A stretch of 64,000 nt of DNA from Lactobacillus amylovorus DSM 20531 (GTDB lineage: Bacteria; Bacillota; Bacilli; Lactobacillales; Lactobacillaceae): positions 372,001-436,000 of the forward strand of contig NZ_CP017706.1 in assembly GCF_002706375.1 (NCBI RefSeq). Direction: 5' to 3'. The position numbers and the translations under genes are program-made. This document shows, one piece after another, positions 55,541 through 63,827 of this stretch. Every line of letters starts with the position of its first letter. Position 1 is the stretch's first letter. Below the pieces are notes generated by a model. That model saw only the letters and a list, made by a program, of their open reading frames with translations. It was not told the origin of the DNA and made no database searches.

Positions 55541-55837
55541 TTATTTTTTTATATAAGGCTTAATGATGTCAAGCAGTTCTTTCAAAGCTACCCAATCTGA
55601 CATCTCTTGCACTGAGAAAGGCTTGCCAGGTTCTGCAGGTGTACCATTGTCCAAGAACAAGTAAGCATATCCTTTAAAGATATCGATGTTTACGCCGAAA
55701 CTATTTGCACTTGTGTTAGTTTGACGCAACATTAATGCTGGATAACCTAACTTATCCTTTAAGTGGTGATATACACTCCAATTTTCTGATTCTTTGACGC
55801 CCTGTTCAATCTGTTGAACAATTTCTTTATCTTCCAT
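55541..55837 (-). CDS. Hypothetical 98-residue protein
   Basis: Begins MEDKEIVQQIEQGVKESENW and ends DIIKPYIKK. Acidic helical N-terminus, then a short beta region (GVNIDIFKGYAYLFLDNG). Cytoplasmic. AGAGAACG is the only weak ribosome-site-like sequence near the start. Not recognised. Confidence 0.65.
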   Translation of the reverse strand: MEDKEIVQQIEQGVKESENWSVYHHLKDKLGYPALMLRQTNTSANSFGVNIDIFKGYAYLFLDNGTPAEPGKPFSVQEMSDWVALKELLDIIKPYIKK

Positions 55838-55938
55838 CGTTCTCTTCCTTTTCTTTCTACGCCAAAAATATATATTTACTACTGTATTAATGATACCATT
55901 CTTATCAACTCATAACCGACTTTAGGGGGTACTTTTTA

Positions 55939-56232
55939 TTAAAATAAGCTAGTCATGTATTCGCTTACCGCACGCTGTTGCATTTCTTGCCAATTATTAA
56001 ATTTCGTCTCTTTTTTGACAAAATCGTCGATTACTTTGTCATCAATCTTTTCGATCTCTTGGAAGTCCTTCAAGCCAAGTTCTCTTACAAACACATCAAT
56101 CGTAGCAAAGCTGGTATTCTTTTGCATGAACATTGGACTGAACAAGTCTTGATAAGATACTGCTTGCTGGTCGCCGCGTTCTTCAGCAACCTTCTCTAAA
56201 TTTTGCTTCAATTTGTCTTTTTCGTTAGTCAT
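55939..56232 (-). CDS. Hypothetical 97-residue helical protein
   Basis: Strongly charged, mainly helical (KDKLKQNLEKVAEERGDQ), with LFSPMFMQKNTSF in the middle and ending SEYMTSLF. GAGAAGGAT lies before the ATG. No known domain recognised. Opposite strand to the serine dehydratase operon. Confidence 0.65.
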   Translation of the reverse strand: MTNEKDKLKQNLEKVAEERGDQQAVSYQDLFSPMFMQKNTSFATIDVFVRELGLKDFQEIEKIDDKVIDDFVKKETKFNNWQEMQQRAVSEYMTSLF

Positions 56233-56325
56233 AATTTATCCTTCTCTAAAAATGATCTCTATTATGCTACTAAATTATACTGAAAATGTACAAGAATAAG
56301 AAATTTTTATTTTAGTTAGATTTCA

Positions 56326-56354
56326 GTAATTATAATTACAGTAATTACGATTAC
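56326..56354 (+). promoter_or_regulatory. Twin palindromes upstream of sdaAB, possible operator
   Basis: GTAATTATAATTAC (perfect palindrome, 56326-56339), one base, then GTAATTACGATTAC (56341-56354). Confidence 0.5.
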
Positions 56355-56415
56355 TCTATTTCTCAAAAGATTGAAAATCATCGCAATCTTTACTTATCAA
56401 TTTCCCATTATCCGT

Positions 56416-56421
56416 TATAAT
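56416..56421 (+). promoter_or_regulatory. Probable -10 box of the sda operon
   Basis: TATAAT, 38 bases before the sdaAB ATG. The -35 box is unclear. Confidence 0.5.
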
Positions 56422-56458
56422 GAGAAACGAGAATTATAATACATTAGGGGATCTTACA

Positions 56459-57121
56459 ATGGAGAATCGTTACAAGAGCGTCTTTGACATCATCGGACCT
56501 GTCATGGTCGGACCGTCAAGCTCACACACTGCCGGTGCCGTAGCCATTGGCCGTGAAGGAAACCGCTTGTTCGGCGGCGTACCTAAAAAAGTTACTGTTC
56601 ATTATTATGGCTCTTTTGCGCAAACGCACCGCGGACATGGTACTGACTATGCCATCGCTGCAGGAATCTTGGGCTTTACTACAGAGGATTTGCGTGTGCC
56701 GCGAGCACCTGAGATTGCGCGCCAATGCGGAATCGATATTCGCTTTGTTGAAGAAGAAGGCCAAAGCCCCATCGGCCACCCTAACACTGCGATTTTGGAC
56801 ATGTCAGATGGTGAAAAGAATGCCCAATTATCAGGCTGCTCTATCGGTGGCGGTGCCATCGAAGTGCGCGACATCGTCTTACACGGCATCAACATCAAGC
56901 CAGCTGGTTCTCTACCAATCGTGATCTTAGTTGATTTTGAGAGAAAACTTAATCACGAGGGATCCTTATCTGACTTTTTGAAACTCAAGGCCCCTTTTAA
57001 GGAAAAAAGAATCTACAAGTCGCACGCTTGTTACATCTATGAGTACGATATCCAAAATTACTTCAAACCAGCCTTAACTGGTGAATTACGGAAGAAATAT
57101 CCTCACATCATTTGTTTATAG
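56459..57121 (+). CDS. sdaAB: L-serine dehydratase, beta subunit
   Basis: 220 residues from ATG 56459, which AGGGG precedes. VFDIIGPVMVGPSSSHTAGAVAIG is the typical beta-subunit start, and the C-terminal ~70 residues form an ACT-like domain. With SdaAA it deaminates L-serine to pyruvate using an Fe-S cluster. First gene of a four-gene unit. Confidence 0.94.
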   Translation: MENRYKSVFDIIGPVMVGPSSSHTAGAVAIGREGNRLFGGVPKKVTVHYYGSFAQTHRGHGTDYAIAAGILGFTTEDLRVPRAPEIARQCGIDIRFVEEEGQSPIGHPNTAILDMSDGEKNAQLSGCSIGGGAIEVRDIVLHGINIKPAGSLPIVILVDFERKLNHEGSLSDFLKLKAPFKEKRIYKSHACYIYEYDIQNYFKPALTGELRKKYPHIICL

Positions 57122-57134
57122 ATAGGATGAAATC

Positions 57135-58016
57135 ATGTACAACCACATTAAAGAAATTGTCGCCGACTCCGAAAAAACAGGCAAACCTATCTCTGAATTG
57201 ATCATTGAACAAGAATGCCAAATGTCAGGCTTACCTCGTGAAAAAGTCTGGAACAAAATGAAATACAATCTGGAAACCATGCGCGATGCGGTGAAAAAAG
57301 GTCGCAGCGGCAATGGTGTGTTTTCTAGCACTGGCTTAACTGGCGGTGAGGCCGTGAAGATCAAGAAATATATTGAGAAAGGCCACACCCTTTCTGGCGA
57401 CACGATCATGACTGCCGTACAGAATGCTGTTGCAACTAACGAAGTTAATGCGGCAATGGGTGTCATTTGTGCTACGCCAACAGCGGGTTCATCCGGCACC
57501 TTGCCTGGTGTCTTGTTTTTATTAGAAAAACGACTCAACTTAACTGAGGAGCAAATGATTCGCTTCTTGTTCACTGCCGGTGGCTTTGGCATGGTGATCG
57601 CCAACAACGCCGAAATCGCTGGTGCTACTGGCGGCTGCCAAGCTGAAGTAGGCTCTGCCTCTGCCATGGGTGCGGCTGCGGCAGTTGAAGCAGCTGGCGG
57701 CTCCGCCGAACAAAGTGCACAGGCTTTATCGATTGCAATGTCGAATTTGCTTGGCCTTGTTTGTGACCCTATTGCAGGACTGGTTGAAGTGCCTTGCGTG
57801 AAAAGAAATGCGATTGGTGCTGGGAACGCCTTGATTGCGGCAGATATGGCGCTGGCGGGATGCACTAGTGTAATTCCGGCTGACGAATGTATCGATGCCA
57901 TGAAAAAAGTTGGCCACCAAATGCCAGCATCCCTACGCGAAACAGGAATCGGTGGCTTAGCTGGTACGCCAACCGGACAAGCAATCAAAGCAAAGATTTT
58001 TGGTGAGGATGCATAA
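57135..58016 (+). CDS. sdaAA: L-serine dehydratase, alpha subunit (Fe-S)
   Basis: 293 residues. Cluster-ligand and active-site regions: VICATPTAGSSGTLPGVL, EIAGATGGCQAEVGSASAMG and LVCDPIAGLVEVPCVKRNAI, with the conserved cysteines. 13 bases after sdaAB. Oxygen-sensitive by family knowledge. Confidence 0.95.
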   Translation: MYNHIKEIVADSEKTGKPISELIIEQECQMSGLPREKVWNKMKYNLETMRDAVKKGRSGNGVFSSTGLTGGEAVKIKKYIEKGHTLSGDTIMTAVQNAVATNEVNAAMGVICATPTAGSSGTLPGVLFLLEKRLNLTEEQMIRFLFTAGGFGMVIANNAEIAGATGGCQAEVGSASAMGAAAAVEAAGGSAEQSAQALSIAMSNLLGLVCDPIAGLVEVPCVKRNAIGAGNALIAADMALAGCTSVIPADECIDAMKKVGHQMPASLRETGIGGLAGTPTGQAIKAKIFGEDA

Positions 58017-58339
58017 TGAGAGACGGCGAAACAATCAAAAACGACATCATTAACCACCTCGCTCAGGTGATCGACCCTGAATTAAACGTCGACGTGGTTA
58101 ATTTAGGCTTAATCTATGGTATCGACTTGGACGAAGATGGCATCTGCTTAATCAACATGACTTTGACCACTCCAGCCTGTCCCTTGATCGGCTTTTTAAT
58201 CGATGCAATCACTAAAGAAGTTAAAAAAGTTGAAGAAGTAAAAAACGTGGACGTAGAATTTGTCTGGTATCCGGTTTGGTCGCCGGACCGTATGAGCGAC
58301 GCCGCAAAGAAGTATTTTGGTTATGAAAAGAAGGATTAA
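58016..58339 (+). CDS. DUF59/MIP18-family Fe-S cluster protein
   Basis: 107 residues. VIDPELNVDVVNLGLIYGID and MTLTTPACPLIGFL (with the conserved Cys) are hallmarks of MIP18/PaaD/SufT-like proteins that help build or transfer Fe-S clusters. Its ATG overlaps the sdaAA stop (TAATG), so it is translationally coupled to an Fe-S enzyme and probably helps mature it. Confidence 0.9.
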   Translation: MRDGETIKNDIINHLAQVIDPELNVDVVNLGLIYGIDLDEDGICLINMTLTTPACPLIGFLIDAITKEVKKVEEVKNVDVEFVWYPVWSPDRMSDAAKKYFGYEKKD

Positions 58340-58353
58340 TTAAGGGAGTAGTA

Positions 58354-58587
58354 ATGGATATTTGGTATCAAATCGGGATTTTTGTAGGTTTCTTTTTCGT
58401 GGGTCTTGCACTTTACATCTTCAGGGGATGTAGCAAAAGCAGCTACCCTGCCAATTTCACTAACTTCATCTTTTCCATTTCGATCTCAACGGCTGGCGTT
58501 TTAATCATTATCGCCAGCCTGGCCGCAATTCAGCCGCACAACTGGTACACCAGTAGTCAATTCTGGAGAATGCTCATTATAGGCTAA
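58354..58587 (+). CDS. Small membrane protein, two TM helices
   Basis: 77 residues: helix about 5-24, polar middle, helix about 40-60 (SISTAGVLIIIASLAAIQP). AGGGAGTAGTA precedes the ATG. Last gene of the sda unit. A clear paralogue begins at 63828. Function unknown. Confidence 0.75.
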   Translation: MDIWYQIGIFVGFFFVGLALYIFRGCSKSSYPANFTNFIFSISISTAGVLIIIASLAAIQPHNWYTSSQFWRMLIIG

Positions 58588-58590
58588 ACA

Positions 58591-58627
58591 AAAATGCTTA
58601 ATACCAACTAGGTACTAAGCATTTTTT
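58591..58627 (+). terminator. Terminator of the sda operon
   Basis: AATGCTTAATACC pairs with GGTACTAAGCATT followed by TTTTT. Confidence 0.82.
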
Positions 58628-58659
58628 ATATTCTTTTTATTTAATTAGTGAGTTCGTAA

Positions 58660-59603
58660 ATTGCAATAATAAATTGAACACTTATGCTGTTTGATAGATA
58701 CGATCCAATTCCTTTTTAAAGATTTCATCTGGGGTATGATATGCTAAGATCTTTCTCGGCAGTGAATTGCACTAGGTTTCAATATTAATGATGTCTTTAA
58801 GAGAATAGTTATTGATGTAATCACCTTTAGGTATGAACCTACGAATAAGGCCGTTATGTCTTTCAACAGTGCCTTTATCGCAAGAAGTATATGGATGAGC
58901 ATAGTAAACAAGCGTTTTAGAGACTTGCTCTAAATTAGCTAAATCCGCGAACTCCGAGCCATTATCAGTAGTGATTGTCTTGAAGATGTCGTTCCAGTGC
59001 TCGCTGTATTGTTTTTGAAGCGTTCTAAAAGCATGCATGACACTGGCAGCGGTCTTATCGGGAATCCGCAAGATTAAAAACTCGCGACTCATTCGCTCAG
59101 ACAAAGTCAGCAGTACTTGATCATCTCTAGTCTTATGTCCTAAAACCAAACTGCGATTGACACATACATCAAGCGACCAGTTATCTTCAGAGAAATGCTT
59201 GTTAACATATTCGATAAAATCAGATTTCTTCAAGAAGTCTGATTTGCGGCCACAATGGTGTCGATTAGCCTGATAAACGCTTTGACCGTGATCAGCCTTG
59301 TACCGGCTCTGTTTGCCATGATAAAGAGAAACAGTACCGCGTTTGACTTCATAGCTGATGGTAGACGGGGAACAACCAAGTTCACGTGCAATAGCTCTAA
59401 GAGAGAAGCCGTCTTTGATACGAGTTTGGATAATAACCCGCTCTTCGAATGATAAGTGTTTACCTTTAATGCGCTGATTCATGGTAGAATATAAAGAGTC
59501 CATTTTTGACCTCCAATAGAAGTTTTTGTGGTTATTAACATTCTATCAAACAGGCCCAGATGGGCTTTTATTTTTTACAAAGTGTTCAATTTAATTTTAC
59601 AAT
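58660..59603 (-). mobile_element. IS30-family element, tandem copy 1
   Basis: Inverted repeats ATTGCAATAATAAATTGAAC and, at the other end, the complement of ATTGTAAAATTAAATTGAAC. Identical, as far as I can read, to copy 2, which starts 956 bases later. Confidence 0.9.
58667..59503 (-). pseudogene. IS30 transposase with amber stop, copy 1
   Basis: Starts at 59503. N-terminal HTH (FSLRAIARELGCSPSTISYEV) and DDE region with TTDNGSEFADL and HPYTSCDKGTVERHNGLI are intact. A TAG at 58772 truncates it at NIET. Beyond it the frame goes on (CNSLPRKILAYHTPDEIFKK to a TAA near 58684), and the relic at 12 kb has Trp there. So about 34 C-terminal residues are lost. Confidence 0.88.
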
Positions 59604-59615
59604 CGGCCTTCGTAA

Positions 59616-60559
59616 ATTGCAATAATAAATTGAACACTTATGCTGTTTGATAGATACGATCCAATTCCTTTTTAAAGATTTCATCTGGGGTATGATATGC
59701 TAAGATCTTTCTCGGCAGTGAATTGCACTAGGTTTCAATATTAATGATGTCTTTAAGAGAATAGTTATTGATGTAATCACCTTTAGGTATGAACCTACGA
59801 ATAAGGCCGTTATGTCTTTCAACAGTGCCTTTATCGCAAGAAGTATATGGATGAGCATAGTAAACAAGCGTTTTAGAGACTTGCTCTAAATTAGCTAAAT
59901 CCGCGAACTCCGAGCCATTATCAGTAGTGATTGTCTTGAAGATGTCGTTCCAGTGCTCGCTGTATTGTTTTTGAAGCGTTCTAAAAGCATGCATGACACT
60001 GGCAGCGGTCTTATCGGGAATCCGCAAGATTAAAAACTCGCGACTCATTCGCTCAGACAAAGTCAGCAGTACTTGATCATCTCTAGTCTTATGTCCTAAA
60101 ACCAAACTGCGATTGACACATACATCAAGCGACCAGTTATCTTCAGAGAAATGCTTGTTAACATATTCGATAAAATCAGATTTCTTCAAGAAGTCTGATT
60201 TGCGGCCACAATGGTGTCGATTAGCCTGATAAACGCTTTGACCGTGATCAGCCTTGTACCGGCTCTGTTTGCCATGATAAAGAGAAACAGTACCGCGTTT
60301 GACTTCATAGCTGATGGTAGACGGGGAACAACCAAGTTCACGTGCAATAGCTCTAAGAGAGAAGCCGTCTTTGATACGAGTTTGGATAATAACCCGCTCT
60401 TCGAATGATAAGTGTTTACCTTTAATGCGCTGATTCATGGTAGAATATAAAGAGTCCATTTTTGACCTCCAATAGAAGTTTTTGTGGTTATTAACATTCT
60501 ATCAAACAGGCCCAGATGGGCTTTTATTTTTTACAAAGTGTTCAATTTAATTTTACAAT
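59616..60559 (-). mobile_element. IS30-family element, tandem copy 2
   Basis: Same orientation and sequence as copy 1. Twelve bases separate the two elements. The right flank runs straight into the remnant of a DUF59 gene. Confidence 0.9.
59623..60459 (-). pseudogene. IS30 transposase with amber stop, copy 2
   Basis: Same protein as copy 1 and the same TAG, here at 59728. A shared mutation shows that one copy gave rise to the other after the stop arose. Confidence 0.88.
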
Positions 60560-60563
60560 CGGC

Positions 60564-60695
60564 CTTGATAAAATCAAAGCAGAAGTAGAACAGGTCGAAG
60601 AAGTTAAAAATGTAGACGTCGAATTCGTCTGGTACCCTGTTTGGTCACCAAATAAGATGAGCGACGCAGCTAAAAAATACTTTGGCATAGAATAA
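60564..60695 (+). pseudogene. DUF59/MIP18 gene, C-terminal fragment
   Basis: 42 codons: KAEVEQVEEVKNVDVEFVWY to KKYFGIE and stop, very like the end of the intact DUF59 protein at 58016 (VEEVKNVDVEFVWYPVWSP). Everything before it has been replaced by IS30. Confidence 0.85.
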
Positions 60696-60735
60696 AGAGA
60701 AGTAATTCCAAGTTTGAATTACTTCTCTTTTCATT
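60694..60735. terminator. Bidirectional terminator
   Basis: AGAGAAGTAATTC pairs with GAATTACTTCTCT; T run after, A run before. Ends the amino-acid ABC operon on the minus strand. Confidence 0.88.
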
Positions 60736-60741
60736 TTTGAT

Positions 60742-61602
60742 TTACTTTAATAAAATGTCGCTAGGCACAATTCCTTTACCAAAGTATGGTTTAAGTTCAA
60801 TTTGGTAATCTTTCTTGAAGAAACCTTCAGCAGTCAAACGATTGATTTGTTTATTAGTCCACTTCAATAAAGATTTGTTACCCTTCTTAACAGCAGGTGC
60901 AATAAATTGGTGAGGACCAATTGATCTAATTCCTACTACATATTGCGGATTCTTTTTAATCCAGGCATATAAGTAGGAGTTATCATCAGCTAATGCAGCT
61001 CCTCGCTTATTTTTCATTGCATTAAATTGCTGGGTTTCTGAATCAAAACGTAAAAGCTTTATTCCAGGACGGTTAGCAAAGTAGTTTTCACCCGTTGATC
61101 CTTTCAAAAGAATCAATTGTTTCCCTCGCAATTGCTTTTCACTGGTAATCGGGTGACTCTTAGGTGAAACGACACCAGTTGATACTTTCATGTAAGGATG
61201 GGCAAAATCTACTACTTCTGCTCTTTCTGGAGTCTTGGTAAAGTTGGCTAAGACCATATCTACTTTATTAGAATTCAATGCGTCAACCCGGTTATTTCCG
61301 TTAAGTTGGGTAAATCGTGGTTTCACACCTAATTCTTTAGCTAATTCTCGTGCAAGTCGCAAATCAAAACCAACCCGTTTGCCTTGAGAGTTAACCCAAC
61401 CATATGGTGGTAAGTCGCCATAAACACCAATTCGAATATAACCTCGACGCTTAATTTGGGTCACACTATTATTGTTACTCCAACCGCTACCACCAGCAGA
61501 ACGAGCTAGATATGGTTTAGTTAAACCCATATAAGCTGAAGCTAACACTACGACAGCGGCAATTACACTAATAATAGTGTTGAATATCTTTCGTCCACTC
61601 AT
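60742..61602 (-). CDS. Amino-acid ABC transporter, substrate-binding protein
   Basis: 286 residues, family 3 binding protein. One N-terminal TM helix or uncleaved signal (about 8-26) without a lipobox Cys. GYIRIGVYGDLPPYGWVNSQ and VGFDLRLARELAKELGV are the usual ligand-site and signature segments. Last gene of a four-gene operon (permease, permease, ATPase, binding protein). Probably for polar or acidic amino acids; the exact ligand is not visible. Confidence 0.88.
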   Translation of the reverse strand: MSGRKIFNTIISVIAAVVVLASAYMGLTKPYLARSAGGSGWSNNNSVTQIKRRGYIRIGVYGDLPPYGWVNSQGKRVGFDLRLARELAKELGVKPRFTQLNGNNRVDALNSNKVDMVLANFTKTPERAEVVDFAHPYMKVSTGVVSPKSHPITSEKQLRGKQLILLKGSTGENYFANRPGIKLLRFDSETQQFNAMKNKRGAALADDNSYLYAWIKKNPQYVVGIRSIGPHQFIAPAVKKGNKSLLKWTNKQINRLTAEGFFKKDYQIELKPYFGKGIVPSDILLK

Positions 61603-61614
61603 AGTTTCATCCCC

Positions 61615-62355
61615 CTAGAAGTCCATATCAGTGAGGAATTGCTGAGCTCTTTCAGATTGTGGTTCAGTAAAGAACTGTTCACAAGGAGTTTTCTCAATAA
61701 TCCTGCCTTTTTCCAAAAAGAGGACTTGATCAGCGACACGTTTAGCAAAGTTCATTTGGTGAGTAACTAAAATCATTGTCATATGATCATTTTCTGAAAG
61801 TTTTTTAACAATATCTTCAATACCACGAACCATTTCAGGGTCAAGAGATGCAGTAATTTCATCAAGTAGAATAACTTCAGGCTTCATAGCTAAAGTACGG
61901 ACAATTGCCACTCTTTGTTGTTGACCACCAGATAATTCTCGAGGATACGTGTCAGCATATTGATCCATATTTACCCGTTTTAACAAATGATGTGCTTCTT
62001 GTTCTACTTCTGCTCGATCCCGTTTTTGGACCTTTGTAGGTGCCAAAAGAATATTTTGCATTACTGTTAGGTTTGGAAAAAGATCATATGATTGAAAAAC
62101 CATGCCAATCTTTTGTCGAATAGCTTGCCATTCTTTTGGAGAGGACTGGACCTTTTTACCATGAAAGACAATCTCACCATTTTTATAATTTTCCAAACCA
62201 TTCAGTGTTCTTAAGAGTGTTGATTTACCTGAACCTGAGGGACCCAGAATCGCCAAAACTTCACCCTTTTTCAAATTAAAGCTAATATCGTGAAGTACTT
62301 GCCAGTCACCATAAAACTTGTTTAGATGTTCCACTTTTAAAATTTCTTCAGTCAT
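61615..62355 (-). CDS. Amino-acid ABC transporter, ATP-binding protein
   Basis: 246 residues from ATG 62355 (MTEEILKVEH), with AGGTGAG upstream. Walker A GPSGSGKST, Q-loop MVFQSYDLFPNLTVMQN, signature [16 protein letters not shown], Walker B VILLDEITASLD, switch His VTHQMNFA. GlnQ/ArtM subfamily. Starts ten bases after the permease gene stops. Confidence 0.93.
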   Translation of the reverse strand: MTEEILKVEHLNKFYGDWQVLHDISFNLKKGEVLAILGPSGSGKSTLLRTLNGLENYKNGEIVFHGKKVQSSPKEWQAIRQKIGMVFQSYDLFPNLTVMQNILLAPTKVQKRDRAEVEQEAHHLLKRVNMDQYADTYPRELSGGQQQRVAIVRTLAMKPEVILLDEITASLDPEMVRGIEDIVKKLSENDHMTMILVTHQMNFAKRVADQVLFLEKGRIIEKTPCEQFFTEPQSERAQQFLTDMDF

Positions 62356-62364
62356 TTTTCTCAC

Positions 62365-63039
62365 CTATTTTTGCTTTGCCATTAAACTCTTTGCCCATAC
62401 TGATAAAGGATAATCCAGGATAAAGTAAAAGAAGAAAATCAAACCATAAACCCAGAAAACACCTGTTGGGAATTTTTGATTATTTGCTTCAATAATTTGT
62501 TGTCCCACATTGATAACATCCATTACACTGATCAACATTAAAATAGAAGTTGTTTTAATTACTCTTGTTGCTAAGTTGATCGTAGCTGGTAACTCTAATT
62601 TGAATGCTTGAGGTAACAAAACATACAAGAAAAGCTGCATCTTACTCAAACCCAATGCCAAGCCACTTTCCTTTTGAGCTAATGGCACGGATTGCAAAGC
62701 CCCACGAACAATATCGCTGAACTCTGCTGCTACCCAAAGCGAAAAAGCTAAGACTGCCATCCAAGTACCCGGCCAATTAATATGCAAGCTACGAGGCAAA
62801 ATATAATAAACCAAATAAAGTAAAACTACGCTAGGTAAAATCCTAAAGATCTCCATGTAGACTCTTAAAATGCAACGAATTATTTTATTCGGCATTGTCC
62901 GAAGAACACCGAATATAGTTCCAATAAGCAATCCAATGATAATTGACAAAGCAGCAATCCAAATAGAGGTCCATAAACCAACTAATAGCCGATCAAAGTT
63001 GCTGCCGCTAAATAAGACATTAATCCCCGAATGCGCCAT
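62365..63039 (-). CDS. Amino-acid ABC transporter permease 2
   Basis: 224 residues, about five TM helices, coupling loop QKESGLALGLSKMQLFLYVLLPQAFK (EAA motif). Overlaps the end of the first permease by 20 bases. His/Glu/Gln/Arg/opine permease subfamily. Confidence 0.92.
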   Translation of the reverse strand: MAHSGINVLFSGSNFDRLLVGLWTSIWIAALSIIIGLLIGTIFGVLRTMPNKIIRCILRVYMEIFRILPSVVLLYLVYYILPRSLHINWPGTWMAVLAFSLWVAAEFSDIVRGALQSVPLAQKESGLALGLSKMQLFLYVLLPQAFKLELPATINLATRVIKTTSILMLISVMDVINVGQQIIEANNQKFPTGVFWVYGLIFFFYFILDYPLSVWAKSLMAKQK

Positions 63040-63679
63040 AACGAACTTTCCTTTCTAGCCAGTTTAAAAGCAAAATTACTGGAATCATAATAATCGCATA
63101 GCCGATAACCAACATTAAAAGATATTCGTTAGACCGGTAATACATTCCTATTAGGTCCAATGCGGTATTAGTCAATTCTGGAATCGCAATCACTGTAAAG
63201 ATAGATGTTTCCTTAATAAGAAAAATCACATTAGCTGCCAAAGCTGGCATACTTAAGGCAAATCCTTGCGGGAACACAACGTATCTTGCTAATTGAAAGC
63301 GATTCATTCCTAAAGCTTCGCCAGAATTGATTTGACTATCCGTTACCCCTTGAAAGCCACCGGTGAACCCTTCAGCCATATAGCCTCCCCCAAGGAAAAT
63401 CAAACCGATAATTCCGGCAGTAATTGATGACATTCGCCAACCAATTACTGGAAATGCATAATACAAAAAGAAAAGTTGAATTAAAAGCGGTGTATTGCGT
63501 GCCAATTCGACATAAGCTGTTGCAATCTGACTTAAGATCGGGGTCTTAAAGTATTGCAGCAAACTTGCAATGACTCCAACAATGATTGAGCCAATAATCC
63601 CAACCAATGAGAGCCAAACGGTAAGAACGAAGCCATGCCCATATGCTGGCAATGCCTGCTGTATAATGGTCCAGTCCAT
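63020..63679 (-). CDS. Amino-acid ABC transporter permease 1
   Basis: 219 residues, about five TM helices, EAA loop INSGEALGMNRFQLARYVVFPQGF. First gene of the operon; AGAGGTATAT before the ATG. With permease 2 it probably forms a heterodimeric channel. Confidence 0.92.
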   Translation of the reverse strand: MDWTIIQQALPAYGHGFVLTVWLSLVGIIGSIIVGVIASLLQYFKTPILSQIATAYVELARNTPLLIQLFFLYYAFPVIGWRMSSITAGIIGLIFLGGGYMAEGFTGGFQGVTDSQINSGEALGMNRFQLARYVVFPQGFALSMPALAANVIFLIKETSIFTVIAIPELTNTALDLIGMYYRSNEYLLMLVIGYAIIMIPVILLLNWLERKVRYGAFGD

Positions 63680-63827
63680 TTATATACCTCTCATTCATGA
63701 AACATCATACTTTAGTGTGAATAATAATAGACTTATTAATATAAGTCAAATTTAACTTTAATTTTTGTTTATTATTCAAAAAAATCATATAATATTTAAC
63801 AGATTTAAAAAGACTGGGGAAAAGTTG

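Noticed and set aside
57116..58057. A 313-codon minus-strand ORF opposite sdaAA
   Set aside because: Antisense to a clearly identified gene, with low-complexity Ala/Pro/Ser composition.
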